Shown in pieces: positions 18,536 through 27,685 of a stretch of DNA of 64,000 nt. The notes below the pieces were generated by a model that was not told the origin of the DNA, made no database searches, and saw nothing but the letters and a program-made list of their open reading frames with translations. The position numbers and the translations under genes were made by a program. The stretch's first letter is position 1; each line of letters starts with the position of its first letter. This stretch comes from Robertmurraya korlensis NBRC 107688 (GTDB lineage Bacteria > Bacillota > Bacilli > Bacillales > Cytobacillaceae), in the NCBI RefSeq assembly GCF_001591645.1, contig NZ_BCVH01000020.1, positions 1-64,000 on the forward strand, written 5' to 3'.

Positions 18536-18931
18536 GTGATTTATAAAAGACAAGAAGCATTTCGGTTTCAATTTCAACAGCCTATTCATGGGACATTCAA
18601 GATTATTAGCATTAATGGTGTCCAAGGTGATGTGAAGTCTGCTATAGCGTATATAGTAGATATTAGCCCCAATGGTATAAAATTCAAATCACCAATTAAC
18701 CTACCAATTGAACAAAATGATTTTCTTCTAGAGGTTTCTTTTTTGCTAGCCGACCGGTTAATTCGTGTCATAGGAACGCCTAAATGGAAAAAGATTGAAG
18801 GCAAAATGTGTGTATACGGATTTACAGGCTTAGATGACAAGGAAACAAAAGAAGAAATCATCAATGTCCTTAAAATACATACAAAAATGATTTACAATGA
18901 ATCAAAAGTTCAAGATGAAAAGGCTACCTAA
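18536..18931 (+). CDS. PilZ-domain protein, probable c-di-GMP receptor
   Basis: A 131-residue single-domain protein. The arginine-rich N-terminus (YKRQEAFRF) and the DISPNGIKF motif (DxSxxG type) near residue 41 are the two c-di-GMP-contacting elements of PilZ; the arginine spacing is slightly unusual. The frame opens at 18476, upstream of the predicted -10 box. I place the start at GTG 18536, 6 nt after AAGGTG. With three EAL proteins in the window it suggests an active c-di-GMP network. The effector target is unknown. Confidence 0.7.
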   Translation: MIYKRQEAFRFQFQQPIHGTFKIISINGVQGDVKSAIAYIVDISPNGIKFKSPINLPIEQNDFLLEVSFLLADRLIRVIGTPKWKKIEGKMCVYGFTGLDDKETKEEIINVLKIHTKMIYNESKVQDEKAT

Positions 18932-18952
18932 TCTACATTTAGGTAGCCTTTC
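18920..18952. terminator. Terminator between the PilZ gene and an SDR gene
   Basis: AAGGCTACCTAA/TTAGGTAGCCTT arms, followed by a T-rich stretch, overlap the stop codon of the PilZ gene. Confidence 0.8.
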
Positions 18953-18953
18953 C

Positions 18954-19685
18954 TTATTCTTCGTAAATCATCTTTTTTGTCATTCCTCCATCAATGGTAA
19001 TATTTGTACCTGTAATGAAGTCGTTATTTACGTCGCTTAAGAATAAACATCCACGTGCAATATCACTTACCTTCCCAACCCTTTTAGATAAATGCTGTGA
19101 ATGGTCGATCTCACGAAGTTCCTCGTAATGATTGGGTTCAATCCACCCTGGACTTATGCAATTGACTCTCACTTTTTTTTCAGATAAAGTCGCTGCTAAT
19201 GCATGTGTAAGTGCAACAATTCCACCTTTTGAAGCTGCATATGCTTCTGTATGAGGCTCGGACATAAACGCTCTGGTTGAAGAAATATTAATGATTGCTC
19301 CACCTTCTGCAATCACCTTTGCTACTTCTCTTGAGCAGAGGAAAACACCCTTTAAGTTTGTATTGAGTACCTTATCCCACTGCTCCACGGTCATTTCGTA
19401 GAAATTAGAAAACAATGAAATACCTGCGTTATTAATCAAGATGTCGACTCGACCGAATTTTTCCATTACATATTTAACCAATGAAATGACTGATTGCTCG
19501 TTTAAGACATCTGTTTCAACAAAGTGTACTCTTTCACTATTATAATTCTTTTCTAATCGCTCACCGTTCCCTACATCGTAATCGGCAATTACTACCTTCG
19601 CTCCAGCCTCATAAAATGCATAGACGATTCCTGCACCAATTCCGCTGGCACCGCCAGTAACAATCACGATTTTATCTTTGTACAT
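18954..19685 (-). CDS. Short-chain dehydrogenase/reductase
   Basis: A 243-residue classical SDR with NAD(P)-binding GGASGIGAGI near residue 11, NNAGIS near 87, catalytic Ser in INISSTRAF and the YAASK catalytic pair near 148. The C-terminus GTNITIDGGMTKK is typical. The acidic residue after the second strand (VVIADYD) suggests preference for NAD. The substrate cannot be told. It lies 15 nt downstream of a 64-aa gene on the same strand, so the two are probably cotranscribed. Confidence 0.85.
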   Translation of the reverse strand: MYKDKIVIVTGGASGIGAGIVYAFYEAGAKVVIADYDVGNGERLEKNYNSERVHFVETDVLNEQSVISLVKYVMEKFGRVDILINNAGISLFSNFYEMTVEQWDKVLNTNLKGVFLCSREVAKVIAEGGAIINISSTRAFMSEPHTEAYAASKGGIVALTHALAATLSEKKVRVNCISPGWIEPNHYEELREIDHSQHLSKRVGKVSDIARGCLFLSDVNNDFITGTNITIDGGMTKKMIYEE

Positions 19686-19700
19686 GATTATTCCTCCTGC

Positions 19701-19895
19701 CTAGCTTCTAGGTTCTTGTAAATACTGATAAATCACATCACCGCTTCTTTGTGCAATTCCTCTAAAGTGTTTAAAATCATCCAGAGAAACAATTACAGCT
19801 CTTATTTCTAAAAATTCATCCTTATGTACATACCACTCATTTATTTGTCCACTTCTTAACTTTTCAATCATTTCGGTAATCAGTTCTTTTTCCAA
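19701..19895 (-). CDS. Small conserved-looking protein, unknown function
   Basis: A 64-residue acidic soluble protein. It has a coding-like composition, an ATG start and a position immediately upstream of the SDR gene (15-nt gap). The middle part [22 protein letters not shown] has no motif that I can name. It has no signal peptide or membrane segment. I do not recognise the family. Confidence 0.6.
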   Translation of the reverse strand: MEKELITEMIEKLRSGQINEWYVHKDEFLEIRAVIVSLDDFKHFRGIAQRSGDVIYQYLQEPRS

Positions 19896-20086
19896 ATGTA
19901 ATCCCTCCGTCTATAATTAATTATATAAAAAATTCCCAAAGGTTTCAAAATCGACTATCCATTCTCTTAAAATCTAAGACTATAATAAATAATTATTAAA
20001 ATTTACAAAAAATTCTTTACGTATAGGAAAAAGTAGTGCAAAATGTTAATAATATCGTCATCTGGAAGGAAAAGGAGAGAGCGAAA

Positions 20087-20275
20087 TTGAAAAGAGCTGA
20101 AGTGGGGAACGTTATCGAATTTAGAGACGGGTTACAGGGTATTGTTGAAAAAGTGAACGAAAATTCAGTAATTGTAGACCTTACTTATATGGACAATTAT
20201 CGAGATCTTGAATTAGACCAAAGAACTGTTGTAAATCATAAAAACTATAAAGTTATTAAGGAATCTTCATTTTAA
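20087..20275 (+). CDS. ykvS: YkvS family (DUF2187) small protein
   Basis: A 62-residue protein starting KRAEVGNVIEF, with a KOW/SH3-like beta pattern (GLQGIVEKVNENSVIVDLTYM). It resembles B. subtilis YkvS. Its role is unknown. The frame extends upstream to 20036, but TTG at 20087 follows AAAGGAGA by 8 nt and gives the family's length. A clear terminator follows. Confidence 0.75.
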   Translation: MKRAEVGNVIEFRDGLQGIVEKVNENSVIVDLTYMDNYRDLELDQRTVVNHKNYKVIKESSF

Positions 20276-20289
20276 AAACTAATGGAAGC

Positions 20290-20320
20290 GCATTCTGCTA
20301 GTTTAGTAGAGTGCATTTTT
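20290..20320 (+). terminator. Terminator after ykvS
   Basis: An 11-bp stem, GCATTCTGCTA with TAGTAGAGTGC (two G-T pairs), has a 3-nt loop and is followed by ATTTTT. Confidence 0.85.
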
Positions 20321-20382
20321 GTCTCTAAAATAAAAATAGGTTATAATGTGGGAAACCTCTACTTAGAGGTTTCTTCTTTTTT
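20319..20382 (+). promoter_or_regulatory. Sigma-A-like promoter running straight into a terminator hairpin
   Basis: TTGTCT (20319-20324), a 17-nt spacer and a perfect TATAAT (20342-20347) predict a start near 20354. That is at the base of a GAAACCTCT/AGAGGTTTC hairpin (20352-20373) followed by a T-rich tail. The hairpin may attenuate transcription of the CPBP gene, or the promoter match may be fortuitous. Confidence 0.45.
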
Positions 20383-20425
20383 TTCAAACATTTAGTATAA
20401 CCAAGCATTTGAAAGGAGTCATTAT

Positions 20426-21037
20426 ATGCTTCAAAGAAAAATGGATTTGAGAATGATTCTGGCTATTTTACTTGCCCATGTACTATTATTCATTACATTC
20501 CAAGAGAAAAGTGTTTTTTGGTACATATACACAGCAACCATGCTGTTTTTAATTACGTATTCGATCCTCCATGAGGAAATGGATGACCAACAACCAGTTG
20601 GACTATATATTACCTATGGTGTGTTATCAGGGGTAATGTTGTTTGTTTTATTTTTCCTAGGTAATAGCCTATTACATATGATTGATCTACCGTTAAAGGG
20701 ATCTGTTGCAAAACTGTATAAACAAATGTCCCCTACCGAAATATGGCAGTACATCGTCTTATTTCTTATTATTATCCCAGGAGAAGAAGTTTTCTGGAGA
20801 GGATTTATTTTAAAACGACTTCTTAGAAAAATAAAGTTCGGACCAAGTATCTTGATTTCAACATTACTATATACTTCTGTGAACATATATTCTGGATCAA
20901 GTCACCTGATACTCGCTTCGATTGTTGCTGGGTTATTTTGGTCAAGCCTCTATGTTTGGAAGAGAAGCATTCCTTTACTAATTGTGTCACACATTGTGTT
21001 TGATTTGATTTTGTTAGTTCTATTTCCTTTAAGGTAA
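20426..21037 (+). CDS. CPBP (CAAX/Abi) family intramembrane protease homologue
   Basis: A 203-residue integral membrane protein with about six hydrophobic segments. The CPBP motif EEVFWR (EExxxR) lies in IIPGEEVFWRGFILKRLL near residue 115, and a conserved histidine occurs near the C-terminus (SHIVFDLI). The family are membrane glutamic-type proteases or related scaffolds; bacterial members have been linked to bacteriocin immunity and stress. The ATG follows AAAGGAG. Substrate and role are not evident. Confidence 0.8.
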   Translation: MLQRKMDLRMILAILLAHVLLFITFQEKSVFWYIYTATMLFLITYSILHEEMDDQQPVGLYITYGVLSGVMLFVLFFLGNSLLHMIDLPLKGSVAKLYKQMSPTEIWQYIVLFLIIIPGEEVFWRGFILKRLLRKIKFGPSILISTLLYTSVNIYSGSSHLILASIVAGLFWSSLYVWKRSIPLLIVSHIVFDLILLVLFPLR

Positions 21038-21115
21038 CACCAACTTGTAACCTTTCTTACCTACCCCCGTCTAATAGTATGAAGGCTTTCAATTGTTAAC
21101 TAGGAGGATATAACC

Positions 21116-21772
21116 TTGAAGAATTATCATTTGTATATAACAATCGGCTTACTCGCTATGGTACTAACAGCTTGTGGAACAACTGAACAAAACCTAGAGG
21201 AAGTAAAAAATGGGACATCCCCCCAAAAAGAGGAAGTAATTAGTGACGAAGAAACAGTTCAAGAAGATGCTAATGAAGAAACTAACCAATCAGATACAAT
21301 GATTCGACTACTTGAAAATCAATTATCGGTTACTGTGAATGGAGAAACAAAAGAAGAGACAGCATTTCTAAAACATAGTGACAATCAAGGATATTCAATG
21401 TATATCCTCCCAGAGTATGAACTAACAGCAGAGGAACCAAATAAAGACGTAGTCATGCTTTCTAGCAATGGTGAAATTTTTATGAGAATTGAGCTCTTAC
21501 CCGAAGATATTGATTGGAAGGCAACCGAACAGACTGTTATCGAACAATTACAAGCTGTAGCTTCTGAAGTGAAGGAAGTCTCACCACCCAAGCTTGGATT
21601 TTTTGAATATAGTAAAGTATATGAAGCTAAGGTAAACGGAGAAATCATTACCTCATACCTCTTAAACAACAATGAAGGGGTTATCAAACTCACATCTTTT
21701 ACAAAAGAAACAGCTGATCATCGTGATCCATTTATTAAAATGGCAGAAACCATAGTTAACAAGGCGAAATAA
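21116..21772 (+). CDS. Putative lipoprotein, unknown function
   Basis: A 218-residue protein with a lipobox, LTACG, near residue 20, so it is probably a lipid-anchored surface protein. A disordered acidic linker (about 25-65, rich in E, N, Q) precedes a soluble domain. I do not recognise the domain. The start is TTG at 21116 with AGGAGG upstream. It ends in a terminator shared with ykvI. Confidence 0.7.
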   Translation: MKNYHLYITIGLLAMVLTACGTTEQNLEEVKNGTSPQKEEVISDEETVQEDANEETNQSDTMIRLLENQLSVTVNGETKEETAFLKHSDNQGYSMYILPEYELTAEEPNKDVVMLSSNGEIFMRIELLPEDIDWKATEQTVIEQLQAVASEVKEVSPPKLGFFEYSKVYEAKVNGEIITSYLLNNNEGVIKLTSFTKETADHRDPFIKMAETIVNKAK

Positions 21773-21805
21773 GACTCAGGGATATTTTCCCTGAGTCTTA
21801 TTTTT
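21771..21805. terminator. Bidirectional terminator between the lipoprotein gene and ykvI
   Basis: AAGACTCAGGGA/TCCCTGAGTCTT arms with a 5-nt loop are followed by ATTTTTT on the plus strand. Confidence 0.88.
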
Positions 21806-22844
21806 TCACAGAATCAAGTGGTTTCATCCATAAAAGTACGATAAAGATGATAGTTATGTAACCAAACACTGGATACAAATATGAAAGCAATGTTCCGTAA
21901 TTTACAAAACTACCTAAATATGAAATGGTAAAAATTATGCAAACCCACACCATACTTGGAAGTTTCAAGTAATTATTAAGTTGCTTCTCAAGTCCATATA
22001 CATTTCCAATGACAGATGTAAAAATCTCTCCATAAATAATAAGTACATAAATCCAATAAAAACCATAGACGAGATTTTTCATTATAGCTGCCATGGGAAT
22101 TTCGTATAACTCAACATTGGGAAGCATAATTAATGTGGCATGACTAGATAGAAGTATTAACGTTAATGCAGCACCTCCAATAATCCCGCCCCACTTAACC
22201 GTTTCTTCATCCTCGATTTCTGCTGCGACAGGAACAAGCACCGCCTGGGCAAGACCAATATTAAAGGCCGTATAAGAAAACGGGTTAACGACAGATTTCC
22301 ACCCATCCTCAGCTGGAGGGATAAATAAGAGCTGTTCAAGAAAATTAGGTTGCTGAATCGTTATTATAAATAACATAAAACTAAAACAAATCATCATTGG
22401 TACTACAAAAGTGTTAACTGCAAATAGACCTTTCGTTCCGACAATCATTACAATAAATGAAAGGGCAATTGTTATAAGTATACCTAAGCTTCTTGAAAGG
22501 CCAAGCTGCTCGTGAAAAACAGCTCCTGCACCACTTAACATGACGGCACTAACTCCTAGTAACATAAATAACATTAAAATATTTATAGCTCCTCCTAGAT
22601 AAGGACCGAACAAAAACGTGTTTAACTCCTGATACGATTTTGCTCGCAATCTGGCAGCAAGACGCATCAACTTGGAGCCTAAAAAGATAAAAATATAACC
22701 GCTCATTAAAATCCCTATTAGTCCAATAAAACCGAATCGGGAAAAAAACTCTACGATTTCTTTTCCTGTGGCAAACCCCGCACCAACCACAGTTCCTACA
22801 TAAACTGCAGCCAGCTGAAACGCTGCCCCCCATTTCTTTTTCAC
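21798..22844 (-). CDS. ykvI: YkvI-like membrane protein (APC-type transporter fold)
   Basis: A 348-residue polytopic protein with about ten hydrophobic segments. The first helix has VYVGTVVGAGFATGKEIVEFF, a broken-helix pattern like that of amino acid/polyamine/organocation transporters. It is the likely orthologue of B. subtilis YkvI, whose substrate is unknown. The start is GTG at 22844, 6 nt after GGGGAG. It is divergent from clpE, separated by a 207-bp region carrying the clpE promoter. Confidence 0.8.
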   Translation of the reverse strand: MKKKWGAAFQLAAVYVGTVVGAGFATGKEIVEFFSRFGFIGLIGILMSGYIFIFLGSKLMRLAARLRAKSYQELNTFLFGPYLGGAINILMLFMLLGVSAVMLSGAGAVFHEQLGLSRSLGILITIALSFIVMIVGTKGLFAVNTFVVPMMICFSFMLFIITIQQPNFLEQLLFIPPAEDGWKSVVNPFSYTAFNIGLAQAVLVPVAAEIEDEETVKWGGIIGGAALTLILLSSHATLIMLPNVELYEIPMAAIMKNLVYGFYWIYVLIIYGEIFTSVIGNVYGLEKQLNNYLKLPSMVWVCIIFTISYLGSFVNYGTLLSYLYPVFGYITIIFIVLLWMKPLDSVKK

Positions 22845-22953
22845 TCCATCTCCCCCTTCCTTTTATTTATATGAGAAGAAGGACAAACAATGACGAGCTT
22901 TTTCAGGCATCAGAAGAATATCATATTCCAAAGTAACCTTACAAAATAAGGAA

Positions 22954-23027
22954 AGTCAAAATACTTGAAAGTCAAAATAGGTCAAAGTATAATTAATTTA
23001 CAATAGTCAAAGTTAGTCAAAGTCAAT
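22954..23027 (+). promoter_or_regulatory. clpE promoter overlapped by CtsR heptads
   Basis: TTGAAA (22965-22970), a 17-nt spacer and TATAAT (22988-22993) form a sigma-A promoter. Heptads of the CtsR type (RGTCAAA) start at 22954, 22970, 22980, 23005 and 23015, with a degenerate sixth (AGTCAAT) at 23021. Two pairs, 22970/22980 and 23005/23015, have the 3-nt spacing of the CtsR operator. Repressor would cover the promoter and its start site. Confidence 0.92.
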
Positions 23028-23051
23028 ATATCTTTAAAGGAGGAAAACGAT

Positions 23052-25184
23052 ATGCTTTGTCAAACATGTCAAAAAACAGAGGCTTCCATTACAGTTAGAA
23101 TGAATGGGAATGAAAAACAGCTACATCTTTGTCAAAGCTGTTTCCAGCATGAGCGAGAAAAAATGTTAACTTCTTTCGGACCAAGCTTATCTGGTTTTCA
23201 TTCATTTCCTTTTGAATCATTATTTCAGCCAATGAATCCTGATCATATGGATAAACACAAAAAAAATATGGCTCCCCCTAAACAAAACGGTGGGAATGGT
23301 GGCTTTATTGATCAATTCGGTCGAAATCTAACAACAATGGCACAAGCAGGACTTATTGATCCAGTAATCGGCCGTGATGAAGAGGTAAACCGTGTCATTG
23401 AGATATTAAATAGAAGAAATAAAAACAACCCAGTCCTAATTGGGGAACCTGGGGTTGGTAAAACAGCCATCGCAGAGCATCTTGCAGTCAAGATTTCTGA
23501 AGGAAAAGTTCCAAACAAACTTAAAAATAAGCAGGTATATCTTTTAGATGTTGCTTCATTAGTATCAAACACAGGCATCCGTGGACAGTTCGAAGAAAGA
23601 ATGAAAGGAATAATACTTGAACTTCAACAAAAGAAAAATATGATTTTATTCATCGACGAAATTCATCAACTAGTCGGTGCAGGAAGTGCTGAAGGCTCTA
23701 TGGATGCCGGAAATATTTTAAAGCCCGCTTTAGCACGTGGTGAACTTCAGCTTATTGGTGCGACAACTTTAAAAGAATACAGAAAAATCGAGAAGGACGC
23801 TGCACTTGAGCGCCGCTTCCAGCCGGTTCAAGTTCTTGAGCCAACGACTTCTGAAGCGATTGACATACTCAAAGGTCTTAGAAAAAAATATGAAGATTAT
23901 CATGAGGTTGTATTTTCAGATGAGGCAATTGAAGCATGTGTGAACCTATCACATCGATACATCCAAGACCGTTTTCTTCCTGATAAAGCGATTGATTTAC
24001 TCGATGAAGCTGGTTCAAAGCTTAATTTAACAGCGAATTATTCAAATACTGATGTCATCGAAAATCGCTTGAAGGAAATTGCAAAAGAAAAAGAAGAAGC
24101 GTTAAAGGAAGAAAAATATGAGATGGCAGCGAAGCTCCGTGAAGAGGAAAAGGAACTGGAACGAAAGCTTGGCCAAGGTGAACCTGGTCATCGACCAATC
24201 GTAAAAGTCGAGCATATCCACGATTTAATTGAGAAGAAAACTAGGATTCCTGTCGGGAAACTGGAGCAATCAGAACAAGAAAAGCTCCAAAGCCTCGAAG
24301 GCCATTTATCAAGTAAGATTATAGGACAGAAGGAAGCAGTGCAAAAAGTAGTCAAAGCGATTCGCCGAAGTCGTGCTGGATTAAAAGCAAAAGGACGACC
24401 AATTGGATCCTTCCTGTTTGTTGGTCCAACTGGTGTCGGTAAAACAGAACTGACTAAGTCATTAGCAGAAGAACTATTTGGTTCAAAAGATTCAATGATT
24501 CGCTTAGATATGAGTGAATACATGGAGAAGCATAGTGTTTCTAAATTAATTGGTTCTCCTCCTGGTTATGTTGGACATGAGGAATCTGGCCAATTAACGG
24601 AACAGGTAAGACGTAATCCATATAGCATTATTTTACTCGATGAAATTGAAAAGGCTCATCCAGACGTTCTCAATATGTTCTTACAAATACTTGAAGACGG
24701 TAGATTAACGGATAGCCAAGGAAGAACGATTAGCTTTAAAGATACGGTTATTATCATGACTTCCAATGCAGGTGTCGGTCATAGAACAGTGAAGGTTGGC
24801 TTTGGAAATGATCATCAAGAAAACGAAAGCAATTTAATAACTACCTTAGGGTCATACTTTAAGCCTGAATTCCTCAATCGTTTTGATTCAATTATTGAGT
24901 TTTCATCACTACAAGAAGAGGATTTACTTCAAATTGTTGATATCATGATCACTGACTTAAATAACATGCTTACAGAACAACAGATGACGGTAAAAATAAC
25001 TGATGACGTAAAAAGAAAACTTGCAACATTAGGTTACTCCCCTTCCTTTGGAGCACGCCCACTAAGAAGAGTGATTCAAGACCAGATTGAAGATCAAATT
25101 TCAGACTTTATTATTAATGAACCTGACTGTAAAAAATTAATTGCAGTTGTTGAGGACGATACCATTCTGATTAAGAAAGCATAA
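23052..25184 (+). CDS. clpE: ATP-dependent Clp protease ATPase subunit ClpE
   Basis: A 710-residue HSP100 protein. The N-terminal zinc finger (CQTC at residues 3-6 and CQSC at about 27-30) is the ClpE hallmark. Two AAA+ modules follow: Walker A GEPGVGKTA near 134 and GPTGVGKTE near 460, with a coiled-coil/UVR-like segment (about 335-375) between them. ClpE unfolds aggregated or misfolded proteins for ClpP. The promoter region carries at least five CtsR heptads, so it should be strongly heat-induced. The ATG follows AAAGGAGG. Confidence 0.97.
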   Translation: MLCQTCQKTEASITVRMNGNEKQLHLCQSCFQHEREKMLTSFGPSLSGFHSFPFESLFQPMNPDHMDKHKKNMAPPKQNGGNGGFIDQFGRNLTTMAQAGLIDPVIGRDEEVNRVIEILNRRNKNNPVLIGEPGVGKTAIAEHLAVKISEGKVPNKLKNKQVYLLDVASLVSNTGIRGQFEERMKGIILELQQKKNMILFIDEIHQLVGAGSAEGSMDAGNILKPALARGELQLIGATTLKEYRKIEKDAALERRFQPVQVLEPTTSEAIDILKGLRKKYEDYHEVVFSDEAIEACVNLSHRYIQDRFLPDKAIDLLDEAGSKLNLTANYSNTDVIENRLKEIAKEKEEALKEEKYEMAAKLREEEKELERKLGQGEPGHRPIVKVEHIHDLIEKKTRIPVGKLEQSEQEKLQSLEGHLSSKIIGQKEAVQKVVKAIRRSRAGLKAKGRPIGSFLFVGPTGVGKTELTKSLAEELFGSKDSMIRLDMSEYMEKHSVSKLIGSPPGYVGHEESGQLTEQVRRNPYSIILLDEIEKAHPDVLNMFLQILEDGRLTDSQGRTISFKDTVIIMTSNAGVGHRTVKVGFGNDHQENESNLITTLGSYFKPEFLNRFDSIIEFSSLQEEDLLQIVDIMITDLNNMLTEQQMTVKITDDVKRKLATLGYSPSFGARPLRRVIQDQIEDQISDFIINEPDCKKLIAVVEDDTILIKKA

Positions 25185-25228
25185 AAAAAGAGCGAAGCCA
25201 CATAAATAAATGGCTTCGCTCTTTTTTT
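25183..25228. terminator. Bidirectional terminator between clpE and the M3 peptidase gene
   Basis: An 11-bp GC-rich core plus A/T extension (AGAGCGAAGCCA/TGGCTTCGCTCT) has T tracts on both strands. Confidence 0.92.
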
Positions 25229-26921
25229 ATAGCTTTTGATCTTCAATGGAGTTTAACCAAGCTTCGATTTCTCCTACAACAGATTGTACACACCCGTCTT
25301 CAAATGGAGAAATTAGGTTTGCTGCTTTTACAAGCTCTGTAAAAGGCATGCTTCCTCCTAAAGTACAAAGATGTAGATAATCGTTCCAAGCTTTTTTATG
25401 ATCCTCTCGGGAAAGCTTCCAGAATTGGAATGCACAAATTTGTGCTAATGTGTAATCAATATAATAGAAAGGAGTCGTGTAAATATGACCTTGACGCTGC
25501 CAGAATCCCCCACCCTCTAAATATTCATTTCCATCATAGTCTTTGTGAGGCATATATTTCTTTTCGATTTCACGCCAAGCTAATTTTCTTTCCTTTGGTG
25601 TAGCAGTAGGATTTTCATAAACCCAATGCTGAAATTCGTCTACACTTACTCCATATGGAAGGAATAGAAGAGCCGAGCTTAAATGAGCGAATTTATATTT
25701 ATCCGTATCTTCTTTGAAAAATAGCTCCATCCAAGGCCATGTGAAAAATTCCATACTCATAGAATGTATTTCAGCTGCTTCGTACGTAGGCCAATTATAT
25801 TCTGGAATTTCAAAATGACTGCTTGAGTATACCTGGAATGCGTGACCTGCCTCATGTGTCAAAACATCAATATCACCAGATGTTCCATTAAAGTTTGAAA
25901 AGATAAATGGAGACTTGTAATTTTCTATATACGTACAATATCCACCACCAGCTTTTCCCTTTTTTGCGACTAAGTCCATTAAATGATTTTCTACCATATA
26001 CTGAAAGAACTCGCCTGTTTCCTTTGACAGTTCATCATACATCCTTTGTCCATTTTGGGTAATCCACTCAGGGTCACCCTTCGGTACCGCATTCCCTGTT
26101 TTAAACTTGAAGTTCTCATCAAAATACTTTAGAGTATCAACGCCAATTCTTTGTCTTTGACGCTCCTTAAGCTTTGTAGCAATTGGCACGATATAATCTT
26201 CCACTTGTTTTCTAAATCCTGCCACCATTTCCGCATCATAATCAGTACGATACATCCGGTAATAAGCTAGCTCAACAAAGTTTTTATAACCTAGTTTTTC
26301 AGAAATCTCTGTTCGCACCTTGACCAAGTCGTCATAAATTCGATCTAGCTCACTTTCATTTTCTGAGAAATAACTAAAACGAGCTTCACTGGCCTTTTTT
26401 CTCATTTCTCGATCCTTCGATTCTGTAAACGGTTCCATTTGAGCTAACGTGCGCTCTTCTCCCTCAAAAGGAATCTTTGCAGCAGCAAGGAGTTTTGTGT
26501 ATTCAGTCGTTAACTTATTTTCTTGCTGAAGCAAAGGAATGATATCAGGTGAAAAAACCTTTAACTGTGCTTCTGCTAGGGCAAAAAGCTGTTTTCCCCA
26601 CTTTTCTTCAAGCTCAAGCTTAAAAGGTGAATGAACAAGTGCTTCGTAATATTTAGTAACTAGTCCCTCAACACTGGGTTGAATTTCGTCTATATAATCT
26701 TGTTCCGTCTTGTAAAACTCATCATTGGTATCAATAGAATGTCGAATATAAACAAGGTTAAACATCGTACCTAAATCATTACGTAATTTATTTATATCTT
26801 TCATTGCCTCGTTTTGCTCGTCTGCAGAAGCTGCCTTTGAAAAAACCTCTATCGCAGCTATAAATTGCCTTTCCACAACCTCAAAATTTGGTCTCTCATA
26901 TGTATACTGCTCAAATTGCAA
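25227..26921 (-). CDS. M3 family oligoendopeptidase (PepF-like)
   Basis: A 564-residue soluble metallopeptidase. The zinc motif is HEAGH in VLTHEAGHAFQVY near residue 355, with a downstream glutamate in AAEIHSMSMEFF as expected for the M3 fold. The N-terminal region is a helical oligopeptidase_F-type domain. It probably degrades short cytoplasmic peptides. The start is TTG at 26921 after a GGGGGAG ribosome site. It is monocistronic and convergent with clpE. Confidence 0.88.
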   Translation of the reverse strand: MQFEQYTYERPNFEVVERQFIAAIEVFSKAASADEQNEAMKDINKLRNDLGTMFNLVYIRHSIDTNDEFYKTEQDYIDEIQPSVEGLVTKYYEALVHSPFKLELEEKWGKQLFALAEAQLKVFSPDIIPLLQQENKLTTEYTKLLAAAKIPFEGEERTLAQMEPFTESKDREMRKKASEARFSYFSENESELDRIYDDLVKVRTEISEKLGYKNFVELAYYRMYRTDYDAEMVAGFRKQVEDYIVPIATKLKERQRQRIGVDTLKYFDENFKFKTGNAVPKGDPEWITQNGQRMYDELSKETGEFFQYMVENHLMDLVAKKGKAGGGYCTYIENYKSPFIFSNFNGTSGDIDVLTHEAGHAFQVYSSSHFEIPEYNWPTYEAAEIHSMSMEFFTWPWMELFFKEDTDKYKFAHLSSALLFLPYGVSVDEFQHWVYENPTATPKERKLAWREIEKKYMPHKDYDGNEYLEGGGFWQRQGHIYTTPFYYIDYTLAQICAFQFWKLSREDHKKAWNDYLHLCTLGGSMPFTELVKAANLISPFEDGCVQSVVGEIEAWLNSIEDQKL

Positions 26922-26992
26922 AGTGACTCCCCCTTTATTTAAAAATCAAGAAAAACTCTTCTATATTATAACTCAGGCGGCTAAGAAGCACA

Positions 26993-27019
26993 AAAAAACA
27001 AGGCACCCAAGTGGATGCC
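26993..27019 (-). terminator. Terminator after ykvE
   Basis: On the minus strand GGCATCC and GGGTGCC arms with a 4-nt loop are followed by TTGTTTTTTT. Confidence 0.8.
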
Positions 27020-27030
27020 TTTTCTCACAA

Positions 27031-27471
27031 TTATTTACCATTTTCAATAGATAATCCTAATTTCTTTAACAGTTCTGTTGCTTGATCCTTTTCATCAGCA
27101 GTTAGCTCTTTCATTAATTCATGTATTTTCTGGGCATGGTCAGGAAATATATCCTCGATAAACCTCTTTCCTTGTTCTGTAATTTGAGCATACGTTACTC
27201 TACGATCGCTAGGACATGCTACTCTAGCTAGTAATGCCTTTTGTTCCAGCTTATCAACTACGTACGTTATACTGCCACTAGCAAGAAGAATTTTTTCTCC
27301 AATTTGCTGTAATGGCTGATCACCTTTATGATATAAAAGTTCAAGAACAGCAAATTCTGTTGGGTTTAATCCATATGTTTGAATAAGTTTATTTACATTT
27401 TCATTAACTGAGCGATATGCTCTAGATAGCACAATAAAAAGTTTTAAAGATTGACTAATTTCAGCTTCCAT
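27031..27471 (-). CDS. ykvE: MarR family transcriptional regulator YkvE-like
   Basis: A 146-residue winged-helix regulator. The recognition part reads LQQIGEKILLASGSITYVVDKLEQKALLAR and the wing CPSDRRVTYAQIT contains the conserved D-R-R. MarR proteins usually repress nearby or efflux genes in response to small ligands. The frame extends to 27495; the ATG at 27471 sits 9 nt after AAAGGA and gives the usual length. It is divergent from kinD, the same arrangement as B. subtilis ykvD-ykvE. Confidence 0.8.
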   Translation of the reverse strand: MEAEISQSLKLFIVLSRAYRSVNENVNKLIQTYGLNPTEFAVLELLYHKGDQPLQQIGEKILLASGSITYVVDKLEQKALLARVACPSDRRVTYAQITEQGKRFIEDIFPDHAQKIHELMKELTADEKDQATELLKKLGLSIENGK

Positions 27472-27685
27472 GAGTCTCATTCCTTTAAGATCCAATGTAT
27501 TTACCTGTTTACGATAACATATTTATAATTAAGACTATTATAGAAAAACTAGCTTTGTTCTGTCAAATTCCCGTCTGATCCTGAATTCCTATAAAAACAA
27601 TACTTCTATAGTGATATAATAAGAAAAAGGTTGTAATCTAAGAGAGAAAAGATTAGTAAAAACATTATAGGCATGGAGCAATTAC

